Positions 50,697-59,861 of a DNA stretch of 64,000 nucleotides are shown here, piece by piece. The stretch is from Subtercola boreus (GTDB taxonomy: Bacteria > Actinomycetota > Actinomycetes > Actinomycetales > Microbacteriaceae). The notes beneath the pieces were generated by a model, which made no database searches, was not told the DNA's origin, and was given only the letters and a program-made list of their open reading frames with translations. A program made the position numbers and the translations under genes. Each line of letters opens with the position of its first letter. Positions within the stretch are counted from its first letter, which is position 1. The stretch is from positions 1 through 64,000 of the forward strand of contig NZ_NBXA01000015.1 of NCBI RefSeq assembly GCF_003399625.1. Reading direction: 5' to 3'.

Positions 50697-51539
50697 ATGA
50701 ACGCCTGGGTCACCCTGCTCACGCAGCCCAATTATCTGATCGGGGTGCGCACGCTTCGTGCCTCACTTGCCGCCTCCGGCAGCGAGGCGCCCCTCGTCGT
50801 GATGGTGACCTCGGAGATCGACGAATCGACGCGGCGCCTGCTTGCCGACGAAGGATGCCTCGTGCGCGACGTCGCGCCGCTTCGGCCAGCCGGAGGTTCA
50901 GCGGGCAGCTACGCCAACTCCCGGTTCGCTGAAGTGTGGACGAAGCTGGCCGTCTGGGGCCTCACCGAGTTCGAACGCGTCGTCTTTCTCGACGCCGACA
51001 TGCTCGTGACCCAGAACATGGATGAGCTGTTCTCGCTCGACCTGCCAGACGGCGCCATCGCCGCCTGCCACGCCTGCCGCTGCAATCCCAACCGGATCGC
51101 GAGCTATCCGCCGGATTGGATGCCCGCCACCTGCTTCTACACCTACTGCCGAGGCGGCGACCACGTCACCGAACCGGGAGCCACAGACAACTACCTGAAC
51201 GGCGGCTTCCTCGTGTTGTCGCCCGACGGCGCCGTCTTCGCCGAGATGCTGGATCGGCTGGCGATCATCGACGACCTGTCGCGTTACCCGTTCGCCGAGC
51301 AGGACTTCCTGAACGAGTTCTACTCAGGCCGCTGGCGCCCACTTCCCTACGTCTACAACGCGCTGAAGACCCTGCCGCACCAGCACCCCTCGGTCTGGCA
51401 GCTTTCGTCGGTCAAGAACATCCACTACATCATCGATAAGCCGTGGGAGAAGCCGCTCGACCCCACCGATCGATACTTCGAGGTGAACCGCCTGTGGTGG
51501 GAGATGGCAGACACCCTGGGTGTGACCGTCGAGCGCTGA
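50697..51539 (+). CDS. GT8-family glycosyltransferase
   Basis: A 280-residue GT-A retaining transferase of the glycogenin/galactinol-synthase type. It opens WVTLLTQPNYLIGVRTLRASL. The metal-binding DxD is D99-A100-D101 (VVFLDADML), with NGGFLVLSPDG and AEQDFLNEFYSGRWRPLPYVYNAL downstream and a late HYIIDKPWEKP His/Lys motif. It transfers a hexose from a UDP-sugar. With a sugar-oxidising flavoprotein just upstream, the pair may make or modify a small glycoside or polyol. Confidence 0.9.
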   Translation: MNAWVTLLTQPNYLIGVRTLRASLAASGSEAPLVVMVTSEIDESTRRLLADEGCLVRDVAPLRPAGGSAGSYANSRFAEVWTKLAVWGLTEFERVVFLDADMLVTQNMDELFSLDLPDGAIAACHACRCNPNRIASYPPDWMPATCFYTYCRGGDHVTEPGATDNYLNGGFLVLSPDGAVFAEMLDRLAIIDDLSRYPFAEQDFLNEFYSGRWRPLPYVYNALKTLPHQHPSVWQLSSVKNIHYIIDKPWEKPLDPTDRYFEVNRLWWEMADTLGVTVER

Positions 51540-51636
51540 GCGACGGTCGCAGTGGCACGGTGGTGAGCGGATGAGTCGCGACTCCTCGGCAAAAGCATCG
51601 GGGTATTCTTAGCCCACGTATCTGATTGGGGTGCTG

Positions 51637-52692
51637 ATGGGTCGGCCGGCGCGCGAAGCTCCGAAAATGCGAGACGTAGCTGCTCTGGCGGGGGTGTCTG
51701 TCAAGACGGTCTCGAACGTGTTGTCGGGGTACGAGCACGTGTCTGAGAAGATGCGTGCTCGAGTGATGGACGCCGTGTCTGAGCTCGGCTACGAGGTGAA
51801 CGTGTCGGCGCGCAATCTGCGCGTGGGCAGTACGCGGGTGCTCGGGCTGGCGGTTCCAGAACTGAGCCAGGCGTACTTCGCGGAATTGGCCGATGCGGTC
51901 ATCCGTGCAGCCGGAGCGCGAGGCTATACGGTGCTCATCGAGCAGACGCTCGTCGATCGGTCGCTTGAGATCACGACTGTCTCTGACATGCGGCGCCACT
52001 CGATCGACGGACTCATCTACAGCCCCCTGGCCGTTCACCCTGGTGACGTCGATCAACTCGACGTCGACTTTCCGATTGTCGTTCTCGGCGAGAAGGTCGT
52101 GGGCACACGCTCAGACCATGTCGCGATGTCGAACATCGAGGCCATGAAGGCTGCCACGCTGCACGTGCTCTCGTTGGGCCGACGCCGTGTCGCGGTCATC
52201 GGAACTCAGCCTGACGGCCCGGTCGGTACGGCAGCCTCGCGGCTGCATGGCTATGTCGAAGCCCTGGCTGAGCATGACATCGCAGTCGATGTCGACCTCA
52301 TCGTCTCGGCCGCTCTCTGGCATCGCGAGAACGGCGTCGAGGCCATGGAGCGACTCGTCGCCAGCCGGGTTCCATTCGACGCCGTCGTCTGCTTCAATGA
52401 CGCTCTGGCGCTCGGCGCAATGCGCGCTCTGCACAGGAGTGGTCTTCGCATTCCCGAGGATGTCGCGGTGGTCGGTTTCGATGACATCGAAGACTCGGCC
52501 TACTCGACGCCGTCGCTGACCACGATCTCGCCGCACCGCGACGAGATCGCGCAGAACGCCGTCGACATCCTCATCGAGCGCATTGAGAGTGATGGTGCCC
52601 GCCCCGCTCCGCGGCATGTCGAGACCGGGTATTCGCTGGTGATCAGAGAGTCGTCGACGGGGCTGAGCGTCGGCCAGCTCGCGACGACGTAG
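51637..52692 (+). CDS. LacI-family repressor of the glycoside operon
   Basis: A 351-residue regulator. The N-terminal helix-turn-helix MRDVAALAGVSVKTVSNVLSG (residues 11-31) with the hinge AVSELGYEVNVSARNLR is followed by a periplasmic-binding-protein-like ligand domain (VLGLAVPELSQAYFAELADAV ... VAVVGFDDIEDSAYSTPSLTTI). ATG 51637 has GGGG just upstream and TATTCT (51604-51609) as a -10 box. The palindrome at 52755-52770 upstream of the next gene is its likely operator; the inducer is probably an arabinose-containing or beta-linked oligosaccharide. Confidence 0.92.
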   Translation: MGRPAREAPKMRDVAALAGVSVKTVSNVLSGYEHVSEKMRARVMDAVSELGYEVNVSARNLRVGSTRVLGLAVPELSQAYFAELADAVIRAAGARGYTVLIEQTLVDRSLEITTVSDMRRHSIDGLIYSPLAVHPGDVDQLDVDFPIVVLGEKVVGTRSDHVAMSNIEAMKAATLHVLSLGRRRVAVIGTQPDGPVGTAASRLHGYVEALAEHDIAVDVDLIVSAALWHRENGVEAMERLVASRVPFDAVVCFNDALALGAMRALHRSGLRIPEDVAVVGFDDIEDSAYSTPSLTTISPHRDEIAQNAVDILIERIESDGARPAPRHVETGYSLVIRESSTGLSVGQLATT

Positions 52693-52721
52693 CCGTCTCA
52701 GCGTGTCGTGGCGCGCATGAG

Positions 52722-52750
52722 TTGACAGCGCACAATTTGTCGCTTACTGT
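52722..52750 (+). promoter_or_regulatory. promoter of the glycoside-uptake operon
   Basis: TTGACA (52722-52727) and TACTGT (52745-52750) are separated by exactly 17 bases. The transcript start is expected near 52757, inside the operator. Confidence 0.75.
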
Positions 52751-52754
52751 CACT

Positions 52755-52770
52755 TTTACATCGATGTAAA
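52755..52770. promoter_or_regulatory. LacI-type operator
   Basis: TTTACATCGATGTAAA is a perfect 16-bp palindrome with a central CG, the usual layout for LacI-family operators. It overlaps the expected transcript start, so bound repressor would block RNA polymerase. Confidence 0.8.
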
Positions 52771-52833
52771 TTTGATGCCCATCACTCGAAGAGTTCCCCT
52801 ACGCAGACGTCGGGAACAGTAAGCAGGTACTCA

Positions 52834-54099
52834 GTGAAGAAGCTGATCGGAGTCGCCGCAGCAGCAGTGTTAATTGCGGCGGGGCTCTCAGGATGCGCGG
52901 GATCGTCGAATGATCAGGCCAGCGGCCCGGTCTCGCTGACGTTCTGGCACGGCTACACCGAAGCAGACGGGGGAGTGCTCGACGACATCGTCAAAGACTT
53001 CAACGCCTCGCAGAGCGACATCACGGTGTCGACCCAGACGAAGACCTGGGCCGTCATCGACGACACGCTCCTGCCCGCCCTCTCGTCGAAGAACGGCCCC
53101 GACATCGTGGCCATGACCAGCGACCGGCTGCCCGTCTACGCACAGAAGAAGGCGCTCGTCGACCTCGACGACTTCTACAGTCAGTCATCGAGCAATACCA
53201 GCGACCTGAAGCCCGAAGCTGTCGCCATGGAGACTGTGGGAGGCAAGAAGTTCGGTGTGCCGAGCGGATTTGTTCCCCTCTCCGTGATCTACAACAAGAC
53301 ACTGTTCGCCGCCGCCGGCATCACGAGCTTTCCCACCACCTGGGACGAGTGGGTCGCCGATGCGAAGAAGCTCACCGTCGACTCCAATGGTGACGGTACC
53401 CCCGAGCAGTACGGCCTCGCTCTACCCGACCACGCTACCGTCGGCAACGGCATCTGGCCGAGCCTGTTCGAGGGCAACGGCGGGTCGATCACCAACGAAG
53501 ACGGCACTCAGTCCACCATCGACTCGGCGCAGAACGTCGAGACCCTGACCTACTGGTCGAAGGCCATTCAGAACGACAAGATCTCCCCGACCGGCCTCGA
53601 CGGCATCGCCGCCGACAAACTCTTCACCGCGGGCAAAACCGCCATGGAGGTCGGCGGCCCGTGGATGGCCGGGGTCGCGACGTCCTCGAACATCGACTAT
53701 GGGCTCGCCGCCATCCCGGCGGGCCCGAAGGCGCAGGCGGCGTCGGCGATCGGTATCTCAATCGGCATCACGGCGCAGACGGATGCCCGCACGCAGCAGG
53801 CGGCCGAGAAGTTCCTCGCCTACTTCAATGACAAGACGACCGCCACGAAGTGGTCGCTCGGGTCGGGGTGGCCGCCGCTTCGCACAGACATCACGTCTGC
53901 CGATGTGTCGGCGAACGCGACCGTGGCCAGCCTGACCGAGATCGCGCCGAACACCGTGGCGCTGCTGCCGGGAGTCGTCAACAGTACCGACGTGCTGACG
54001 GCGATCGACACGGCCACTCAGAAGGCCGTTGCTGGTGGCGACCCGAAGCAATTGCTCAGTGACGCGTCAGCGAGCATCCAGCAAGCCCTCACCAAGTAG
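52834..54099 (+). CDS. Sugar ABC transporter substrate-binding lipoprotein
   Basis: A 421-residue extracellular sugar-binding protein of the CUT1 (MalE/UgpB-like) type. The lipobox is LSGC with C21 after a short hydrophobic signal. The start of the mature part (SLTFWHGYTEADGGVLDDIVKDFN) and the later GKTAMEVGGPWMAGV are typical of the family. GTG 52834 starts it. It should capture an oligosaccharide for the two permeases that follow. No ATPase gene is present. Confidence 0.93.
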   Translation: MKKLIGVAAAAVLIAAGLSGCAGSSNDQASGPVSLTFWHGYTEADGGVLDDIVKDFNASQSDITVSTQTKTWAVIDDTLLPALSSKNGPDIVAMTSDRLPVYAQKKALVDLDDFYSQSSSNTSDLKPEAVAMETVGGKKFGVPSGFVPLSVIYNKTLFAAAGITSFPTTWDEWVADAKKLTVDSNGDGTPEQYGLALPDHATVGNGIWPSLFEGNGGSITNEDGTQSTIDSAQNVETLTYWSKAIQNDKISPTGLDGIAADKLFTAGKTAMEVGGPWMAGVATSSNIDYGLAAIPAGPKAQAASAIGISIGITAQTDARTQQAAEKFLAYFNDKTTATKWSLGSGWPPLRTDITSADVSANATVASLTEIAPNTVALLPGVVNSTDVLTAIDTATQKAVAGGDPKQLLSDASASIQQALTK

Positions 54100-54186
54100 C
54101 ACCGACCACACGGAGCACCGACTACGCCAGAGGCGGGGGTGTGCGGCAGTCGAGCCCCACACCCCCGTCGCTCGCCGGGAGACACC

Positions 54187-55140
54187 ATGACGACACACAA
54201 TCTCGTACGCCCCCGCCGGTACCGGCCACCAGCGCAACTCGGGGGGCGCACCCCCCTGAACGGTTCGTTCAAGCGACGTGCCACCATCGTCGGCTTTCTC
54301 GCCCCTGCCCTCATCATTCTCGGGGCGTTCGTAGCCTGGCCGATGATCTCTGCCCTGCAGCTCTCGTTCACCGACGCGAGCGGCTTCGGTACACCCGAGT
54401 TCGTGGGTCTCGACAACTATGTGCGCGTCTTCACTGACGGCGAGATTCTGCAGTCCATGGGCAATACCGCCCTGTACGCGGTGCTCTTCACTCCGACCGC
54501 CATTGTCGTGGCGCTTCTGCTCGCCCTCGTCATCAACAGCCCACGACTGCCGTTTCGCGGCTTCTTCCGCTCGACACTCTTTCTGCCCTTCATCGTGTCG
54601 CTCGCCGTCGCCGCGTTCGCGTGGTCGTACCTGCTCGACCCCCAGATCGGCCTGCTCAACTACTGGCTGCAGGCCGTCGGAATCCGCATCGGAAACGTTC
54701 TGCAAGACCCGACCCTGTCCATGCCCACCGTCGTGGTCGTCGCGGTGTGGAAGAGTTTCGGGTTCTACATGGTCATCTTCCTCGCGGGCCTCCAAGAGAT
54801 TCCGACAAGCCTCTACGAAGCCGCGCAGCTCGACGGAGCGGGTGGCTGGAAGCGCTTCACCAACGTCACCTTCCCGATGCTCAGCAACACGATCACCTTC
54901 GTCGTCATCGTCGCGCTCATCGCCGCGCTGCAAGCTTTCGACCAGATCTACGTGCTGACCGGTGGCGGCCCCTACCGGAGCACAGAGACCATCGTGATGC
55001 AGATCTATCAGTCCGGGTTCAAAGACCTCGACCTCGGGTTCGCCTCAGCGCTGTCGTACGTGCTGCTCATTGTCACCCTTCTGCTCAGCCTTCTGCAGTT
55101 TCTCTTCTTCGGCCGTCGTTCAAAGGACATCAACTCGTGA
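54187..55140 (+). CDS. Sugar ABC transporter permease (MalF-like)
   Basis: A 317-residue inner-membrane permease with six transmembrane segments after a 35-residue basic start. The EAA loop that binds the ATPase is YEAAQLDGAGGWKRFTNVTFPML. ATG 54187 is preceded by GGGAG. The gene end overlaps the second permease (GTGA). Confidence 0.94.
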   Translation: MTTHNLVRPRRYRPPAQLGGRTPLNGSFKRRATIVGFLAPALIILGAFVAWPMISALQLSFTDASGFGTPEFVGLDNYVRVFTDGEILQSMGNTALYAVLFTPTAIVVALLLALVINSPRLPFRGFFRSTLFLPFIVSLAVAAFAWSYLLDPQIGLLNYWLQAVGIRIGNVLQDPTLSMPTVVVVAVWKSFGFYMVIFLAGLQEIPTSLYEAAQLDGAGGWKRFTNVTFPMLSNTITFVVIVALIAALQAFDQIYVLTGGGPYRSTETIVMQIYQSGFKDLDLGFASALSYVLLIVTLLLSLLQFLFFGRRSKDINS

Positions 55141-56015
55141 CCGTTCTCGCCCGCCCCCGGGCCCTGCCTTCGAGCTACGCGAGCTCGCGACGGCACCGTG
55201 GCGACCCGATGCGCTGGGTCTTCTTCGCCGCATTCCTGGTCGTGACTTTCGCTCTGATGTTGCCGGTTATCATCATCGTGCTCACCGCTTTCAAGCCGGC
55301 CTCAGAGGTCAACGCCTTCCCGCCGACGCTTTTCCCTCACCAGTGGACCCTCGCAAACTTCGAGGCGATCTTCTCCGAGCTGCCGTTCGGCCGGCTCATT
55401 CTGAACAGCTTCGGTTTTGCCGGCGGCGTCACCGTGTTCGCGCTGGTGTTCGACTCTCTGGCTGCCTATGCACTTGCCCGGCTCGACTTTCGTGGGTCGC
55501 GCATCCTGCTCATTGTCATCATCGCCAGCCTGATGATTCCGTTTCAGGCCACGCTCATTCCGATCTACCAGTTGGTCTCACAACTGGGCTGGGTGAACAC
55601 CTTCGCGGGACTGATTGCGCCCCGCGCTGCCGACGCCTTCGGCATCTTCTTTCTCAGGCAGTTCTTCGTCTCGTTGCCCAGAGACCTCGACAACGCGGCC
55701 CGCATCGACGGTGCATCAGAGTGGCGGGTGTTCAGAAGCATCGTTCTGCCGAACGCGGTGCCTGCTCTGCTCACCCTCGGTATCTTCCTGTTCGTGAACA
55801 ACTGGAACGACCTGCTCTGGCCGCTCGTGTTCACCACCGACCAGAACATGGGAACCATCACCTCGGGCCTGACCCTTCTGACCGGGCCCGGAGGCATCAT
55901 CCCTCAGGGCGTCATGATGGCAGGCGCCCTCCTGGCCCTCCTGCCGCTGGCGATCATGTTTCTGCTCGTGCAGCGACGCTTCATCGAAAGCGTTGCGAGC
56001 ACCGGCCTCAAGTGA
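55137..56015 (+). CDS. Sugar ABC transporter permease (MalG-like)
   Basis: A 292-residue partner permease with six transmembrane segments, starting at GTG 55137. The EAA-type loop is NAARIDGASEWRVFRSIVLPNAVPAL, where the usual EAA reads NAA. It overlaps both neighbours by 4 bases. The missing ATPase is probably a shared one such as MsiK, coded elsewhere. Confidence 0.93.
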   Translation: MTVLARPRALPSSYASSRRHRGDPMRWVFFAAFLVVTFALMLPVIIIVLTAFKPASEVNAFPPTLFPHQWTLANFEAIFSELPFGRLILNSFGFAGGVTVFALVFDSLAAYALARLDFRGSRILLIVIIASLMIPFQATLIPIYQLVSQLGWVNTFAGLIAPRAADAFGIFFLRQFFVSLPRDLDNAARIDGASEWRVFRSIVLPNAVPALLTLGIFLFVNNWNDLLWPLVFTTDQNMGTITSGLTLLTGPGGIIPQGVMMAGALLALLPLAIMFLLVQRRFIESVASTGLK

Positions 56016-57301
56016 CCTACGAGACGAGTACCCCTGTGAAATGGTTTGACGACGGTGAGCTGCACTTCGCCATCGGTATCGAAGACACCTTCGTGCCGCA
56101 GAGCCGTGCCGGCGAGCGAGCGATCGACGAATACGACCTGACCGACCACTACAACCAGGTCGAGGCAGATTTCGGCCTGGCGGTGGAGGTCGGGGCCGAG
56201 TTTCTGCGCTGGGGTGTTCCGTGGTACCGGGTCGCACCTGAGCCCGGCCGCTGGGACTGGTCGTGGGTCGACCGCGCAATGGACGAGTTTCGCCAGCTGG
56301 GCCTCAAACCCATTGTCGATCTGCTGCACTACGGCACTCCGCTCTGGCTCACCGACCAGTTCGCGAACCCCGACTACCCCCACCACGTTGCCGAGTTCGG
56401 CGTGCGTTTTGCCGAGCGATATGGTGACGTCGCCACCGACTACACCCCTGTCAACGAGCCCATGGTGCACGCCCTCTTCTCGGGCGAGTACGCCTACTGG
56501 CCGCCGTACTTCGACGGCCCAACGGGACTCGCGCACATCGCTACGTCGCTCGCCCGTGGTCTCGTACTCACCCAGCAGGGCATCGCCGAGGCGCTCGGCG
56601 AGCGGGCAACGTTCGTCCACGTGGATGCGGGCATGCGCTACGTCGGTGACGTCGACGTGCCCGAGCATCGTGACACGGTGGAGAGACTCCGTCACCAATC
56701 ATTTCTCGTCGAAGACCTTGTGACCGGCACGGTGGGTGGCGATCATCCACTGCTCGGTCAACTCGGCGAAGCCGGGGTCACGGATGCTCAGCTCGCCTGG
56801 TTCGAGGCGAATGCCGTGCGCCCCGATGTCATGGGGGTGAACTACTACCCCAAGCACTCGACTGAGGTGTTCGAGGCGGGGGTGCATCACGGGGGAGGGT
56901 TCGCCGATTCGAGACCGTTCTTCGACGCCGGTGCCGATGGTCTGGCCGAGGTGCTTCGAAGCTATTCCGAGCGCTATGGCGCCCCCGTGATGCTGACCGA
57001 GACGTGCGTGACGGGAAGCGTGGATGAGCGGCTGGAGTGGATGGACGAATCCGTCGCGACCCTGCACCGGCTGAAGGGCGAGGGGCTCCCGGTTGTCGGT
57101 TTCACCTGGTGGCCGCTCTTCGACATGTATGAGTGGACCTACCGTCACTCCACCCGCCCCAAGGCCGACCACCTGCTCACCATGGGGCTCTTCAACCTCG
57201 TTGAGACGCCCGATGGGCGCCTGAATCGCGATCGCAACCCGGTGGCCGACCGATTCCACGAGCACGCGACCGCCGCCGTCACTCAGCCTGCCACGGTGTG
57301 A
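56012..57301 (+). CDS. Glycoside hydrolase, GH1-like (beta-glycosidase)
   Basis: A 429-residue TIM-barrel glycosidase of clan GH-A. The acid/base E149 is in YTPVNEPMVHALF and the nucleophile E330 in MLTETCVTG. Other barrel motifs are GAEFLRWGVPWYRVAPEPGRWDWSWVDRAMDEF and GVNYYPKHS. It lacks a signal peptide, so it would act on sugars after uptake. GTG 56012 overlaps the permease gene. Being in the same operon as an arabinofuranosidase suggests an arabinose- and glucose- or xylose-containing glycoside as substrate. Confidence 0.87.
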   Translation: MTYETSTPVKWFDDGELHFAIGIEDTFVPQSRAGERAIDEYDLTDHYNQVEADFGLAVEVGAEFLRWGVPWYRVAPEPGRWDWSWVDRAMDEFRQLGLKPIVDLLHYGTPLWLTDQFANPDYPHHVAEFGVRFAERYGDVATDYTPVNEPMVHALFSGEYAYWPPYFDGPTGLAHIATSLARGLVLTQQGIAEALGERATFVHVDAGMRYVGDVDVPEHRDTVERLRHQSFLVEDLVTGTVGGDHPLLGQLGEAGVTDAQLAWFEANAVRPDVMGVNYYPKHSTEVFEAGVHHGGGFADSRPFFDAGADGLAEVLRSYSERYGAPVMLTETCVTGSVDERLEWMDESVATLHRLKGEGLPVVGFTWWPLFDMYEWTYRHSTRPKADHLLTMGLFNLVETPDGRLNRDRNPVADRFHEHATAAVTQPATV

Positions 57302-57309
57302 CCTCAGCA

Positions 57310-57353
57310 CTGCCTGAACCTCCCTGTCTGACTCCTGCCTGACTCCTGCCTGA
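57310..57353 (+). repeat. short direct repeats between the two glycosidase genes
   Basis: CTGACTCCTGC occurs twice in tandem with similar flanks (CTGCCTGAA...). It precedes the AAGAGA ribosome-site region of the arabinofuranosidase gene. Confidence 0.55.
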
Positions 57354-57363
57354 AAGAGACCTC

Positions 57364-58878
57364 ATGCTTCACGCCCGCATTTCCATCGACACGAATTCCG
57401 TCATTGGGCCCGTCAATCGTCGACTCTTCGGATCGTTCGTCGAACACCTCGGCCGTTCGGTCTATGACGGCATCTACGAGCCCGGTCACGACAGCGCCGA
57501 TGACAACGGCTTTCGCCGCGACGTCGTCGAGCTGGTGAAAGAACTCGGCGTCACGGCGATTCGGTACCCGGGTGGCAACTTCGTTTCGGGATTTCGGTGG
57601 GAAGACAGTGTCGGCCCCGTCGACAGGCGGCCCCGACGACTCGACCTCGCCTGGCACTCGACCGAGACGAACGAGGTCGGTCTGGCCGAGTTCGACTCCT
57701 GGCTGAAGCTCATCGGCAGCGAGATGATGCTCGCTCTGAACCTCGGCACCCGCGGCGTGCAGGAGGCGCTCGACCTGCTCGAATACGCGAATCTTGCGCA
57801 GGGGACAGCGCTCGCCGAGCAGCGGATTGCCGACGGGCATCCGGAACCCTACGGCGTGCAGATGTGGTGCCTCGGCAACGAGATGGATGGCCCGTGGCAG
57901 CTCGGACACCGCTCGGCAGACGACTACGGCAAGCTGGCAGCGCAGACCGCCAGAGCCATGCGTTCGTTCGACCCCTCGCTCGAGCTCGTGGTGTGCGGAT
58001 CGTCGAGCGCATCGATGCCCACCTTCGGAGAGTGGGAACGCACCGTACTGACCCACACCTACGACGAGGTCGACTACATCTCGTGCCACGCCTACTACGA
58101 AGATCGCGGTGACCGTGGTGACTTTCTCGCGTCAGGCGTGAACATGGATCACTTCATCGACTCGGTGACTGCGACGGCCGACCATGTGAAAGCTGTTCGG
58201 GGCAGCTCGAAGACCATCAACATTTCATTCGACGAATGGAACATCTGGTACAACGAGCGTTTCGAGAAGGTCGACAAACTGACCGGCGTCGACAACTGGC
58301 CCGTCGCCCCTCGCCTTCTCGAAGATCAGTACACCGTGACCGATGCCGTGGTGTTCGGGAGCCTGCTGATGTCGCTGCTTCGGCATGCAGACCGTGTCAC
58401 GAGCGCGTCTCTCGCCCAGCTCGTGAACGTGATCGCTCCGATCATGACCGAACCGGGCGGGCTCGCCTGGCGGCAGACCACCTTCTTCCCCTTCGCCGAG
58501 ACCTCAGCGCACGCGTCGGGGTCGGCGCTCACGGTGAATGTCGAGAGCGAGACCTACGCGACCGCCTCCTACGGCGACGTGCCTCTCATCGACTCAGTGG
58601 CGACCTTCGATGACCAGACGGGCAGCGGAGCGATCTACCTCGTGAACCGTTCAGAGCACGAGAGCATCGAGGTGACCATCGACCTCGGCAACCTGTCGGG
58701 CTCAGCGCTCGCCGCTCTGAGTCTCTGGTCGAGTGACCCGGATGCCGCGAACACGCTCGACGACCCCGACCGCGTCGGGCTGACCCCCAACGGCACTCTG
58801 CGTTCGAGCGGGGCGACGGCGTCGATCACGCTGCCGCCGATCTCGTGGACGCAGATCACCGTTTCGACCGTGAAATAG
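57364..58878 (+). CDS. Alpha-L-arabinofuranosidase, GH51
   Basis: A 504-residue GH51 enzyme removing terminal arabinofuranose. RLFGSFVEHLGRSVYDGIYEPGH at the start is the family hallmark. Catalytic residues are the acid/base E173 (WCLGNEMDGPW) and the nucleophile E291 (ISFDEWNIWY). YPGGNFVSGFRWEDSVGP and YISCHAYYED fit as well. The C-terminal part is a beta sandwich. No signal peptide is seen, so it works in the cytoplasm with the GH1-like enzyme. Last gene of the LacI-controlled operon. Confidence 0.95.
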   Translation: MLHARISIDTNSVIGPVNRRLFGSFVEHLGRSVYDGIYEPGHDSADDNGFRRDVVELVKELGVTAIRYPGGNFVSGFRWEDSVGPVDRRPRRLDLAWHSTETNEVGLAEFDSWLKLIGSEMMLALNLGTRGVQEALDLLEYANLAQGTALAEQRIADGHPEPYGVQMWCLGNEMDGPWQLGHRSADDYGKLAAQTARAMRSFDPSLELVVCGSSSASMPTFGEWERTVLTHTYDEVDYISCHAYYEDRGDRGDFLASGVNMDHFIDSVTATADHVKAVRGSSKTINISFDEWNIWYNERFEKVDKLTGVDNWPVAPRLLEDQYTVTDAVVFGSLLMSLLRHADRVTSASLAQLVNVIAPIMTEPGGLAWRQTTFFPFAETSAHASGSALTVNVESETYATASYGDVPLIDSVATFDDQTGSGAIYLVNRSEHESIEVTIDLGNLSGSALAALSLWSSDPDAANTLDDPDRVGLTPNGTLRSSGATASITLPPISWTQITVSTVK

Positions 58879-58912
58879 GTCGTACGAGCGCAGCACTGAA
58901 CCTTTCACTCAC

Positions 58913-59548
58913 TCACTTCGACGCCCTGGCGGTCCAGGGTTCGTCGGCGTGCGCAAGCCACACCCGATACGGGTTGAGCGAGCGGATGAGCCGCTGCCCC
59001 TCGGTGACAGGCTCATCCAGCTCACCGAACCACACCGCCGTGTCGCCGGCGATCACGACGGGTCCGTCGCCGGTCTCGACGACCACGATCTGCGAGCCCC
59101 GGGTGTGCCCGGGCGCCGAAAGCAGCCGAACCCCCGGCAGCAGTTCGAACTCGCCGTCGACTTCGACGTAGTCCACCCCTGCGGCATCCACCCATTCGCG
59201 GATCGTGTAGTCGTCGAGCGTGCGCGCATCCTCCAGCTCCTGGCGTTGCACATACACCGGTCTTCCGGCGAACAGGTGATTGCCGCCGCAGTGGTCGAAG
59301 TGAAGATGGGTGTTGACGACCGCCGTGATGCTGTCGAGATCGATGTGCTGCGCGTCCAGGGGCTCCACGAGCGGGTCCATGTCGGCGACCGCGGGATGCA
59401 ACTCGGTCATCCCCGTATCGACGAGCACCCGACCGCCCGGATGCTCGATGAGGTGCACGTAGACCGGCATCCGTTCGTCTCCGGCGAGAAGGGTAGCGAC
59501 GCGGAGCGGCGTCACGGTGACCGGCGTGGGACTGGTCATACGCCGCAT
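58913..59548 (-). CDS. Metallo-beta-lactamase-fold hydrolase (lactonase-like)
   Basis: A roughly 210-residue enzyme. The two-zinc motif HTHLHFDHCGGNH is followed by SAPGHTRGS, AGDTAVWFGEL and the late His in WLAHADEP. The opening VYVHLIEHPGGRVLVDTGMTE resembles AHL-lactonase-like members, which open acyl-homoserine or other lactones. The start may be ATG 59548 or ATG 59539. A longer frame reaching 59653 lacks support. Converges with the arabinofuranosidase. Confidence 0.85.
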   Translation of the reverse strand: MRRMTSPTPVTVTPLRVATLLAGDERMPVYVHLIEHPGGRVLVDTGMTELHPAVADMDPLVEPLDAQHIDLDSITAVVNTHLHFDHCGGNHLFAGRPVYVQRQELEDARTLDDYTIREWVDAAGVDYVEVDGEFELLPGVRLLSAPGHTRGSQIVVVETGDGPVVIAGDTAVWFGELDEPVTEGQRLIRSLNPYRVWLAHADEPWTARASK

Positions 59549-59711
59549 CCCATCGGGTGAAAGAGGGAAGACGCTGCTGTCGGAGATCTCATGTGGGACA
59601 CCGTACTCTCGCAATCGTCTGCCGTAAGAGTGGGTATGGCGGTGCCCGTCCATTCAGACCACGGCTTTGCCTGCGGGCATTGGCTTCGAGACTCCGAGCG
59701 ACCGGGGGGAT

Positions 59712-59861
59712 TCACTCATTGCTCTCCGGATCGGCCAGTCTCACCCCCGGAGTCTCGCCCTGACCGATGTCGACATGCTGTGCACCCATCGCGAGCAGGC
59801 GTTCGTCGGCTTGCGCTCCGCAGTCATCATCCGGCGCTAACGTCAGGCCGACTTTCGCGCC
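59712..59861 (-). pseudogene. truncated VOC gene remnant, paralogue of the gene at 44423-44772
   Basis: On the minus strand a 49-codon stretch reads GAKVGLTLAPDDDCGAQADE, then RLLAMGAQHVDIGQGETPGV and RLADPESNE followed by a stop. It matches the C-terminal half of the VOC protein at 44423-44772 (MGAQHVDIGQGETPWVVLADPEGNE). The first part of the gene is missing and the true C-terminal residues are cut off by the stop. Confidence 0.8.
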
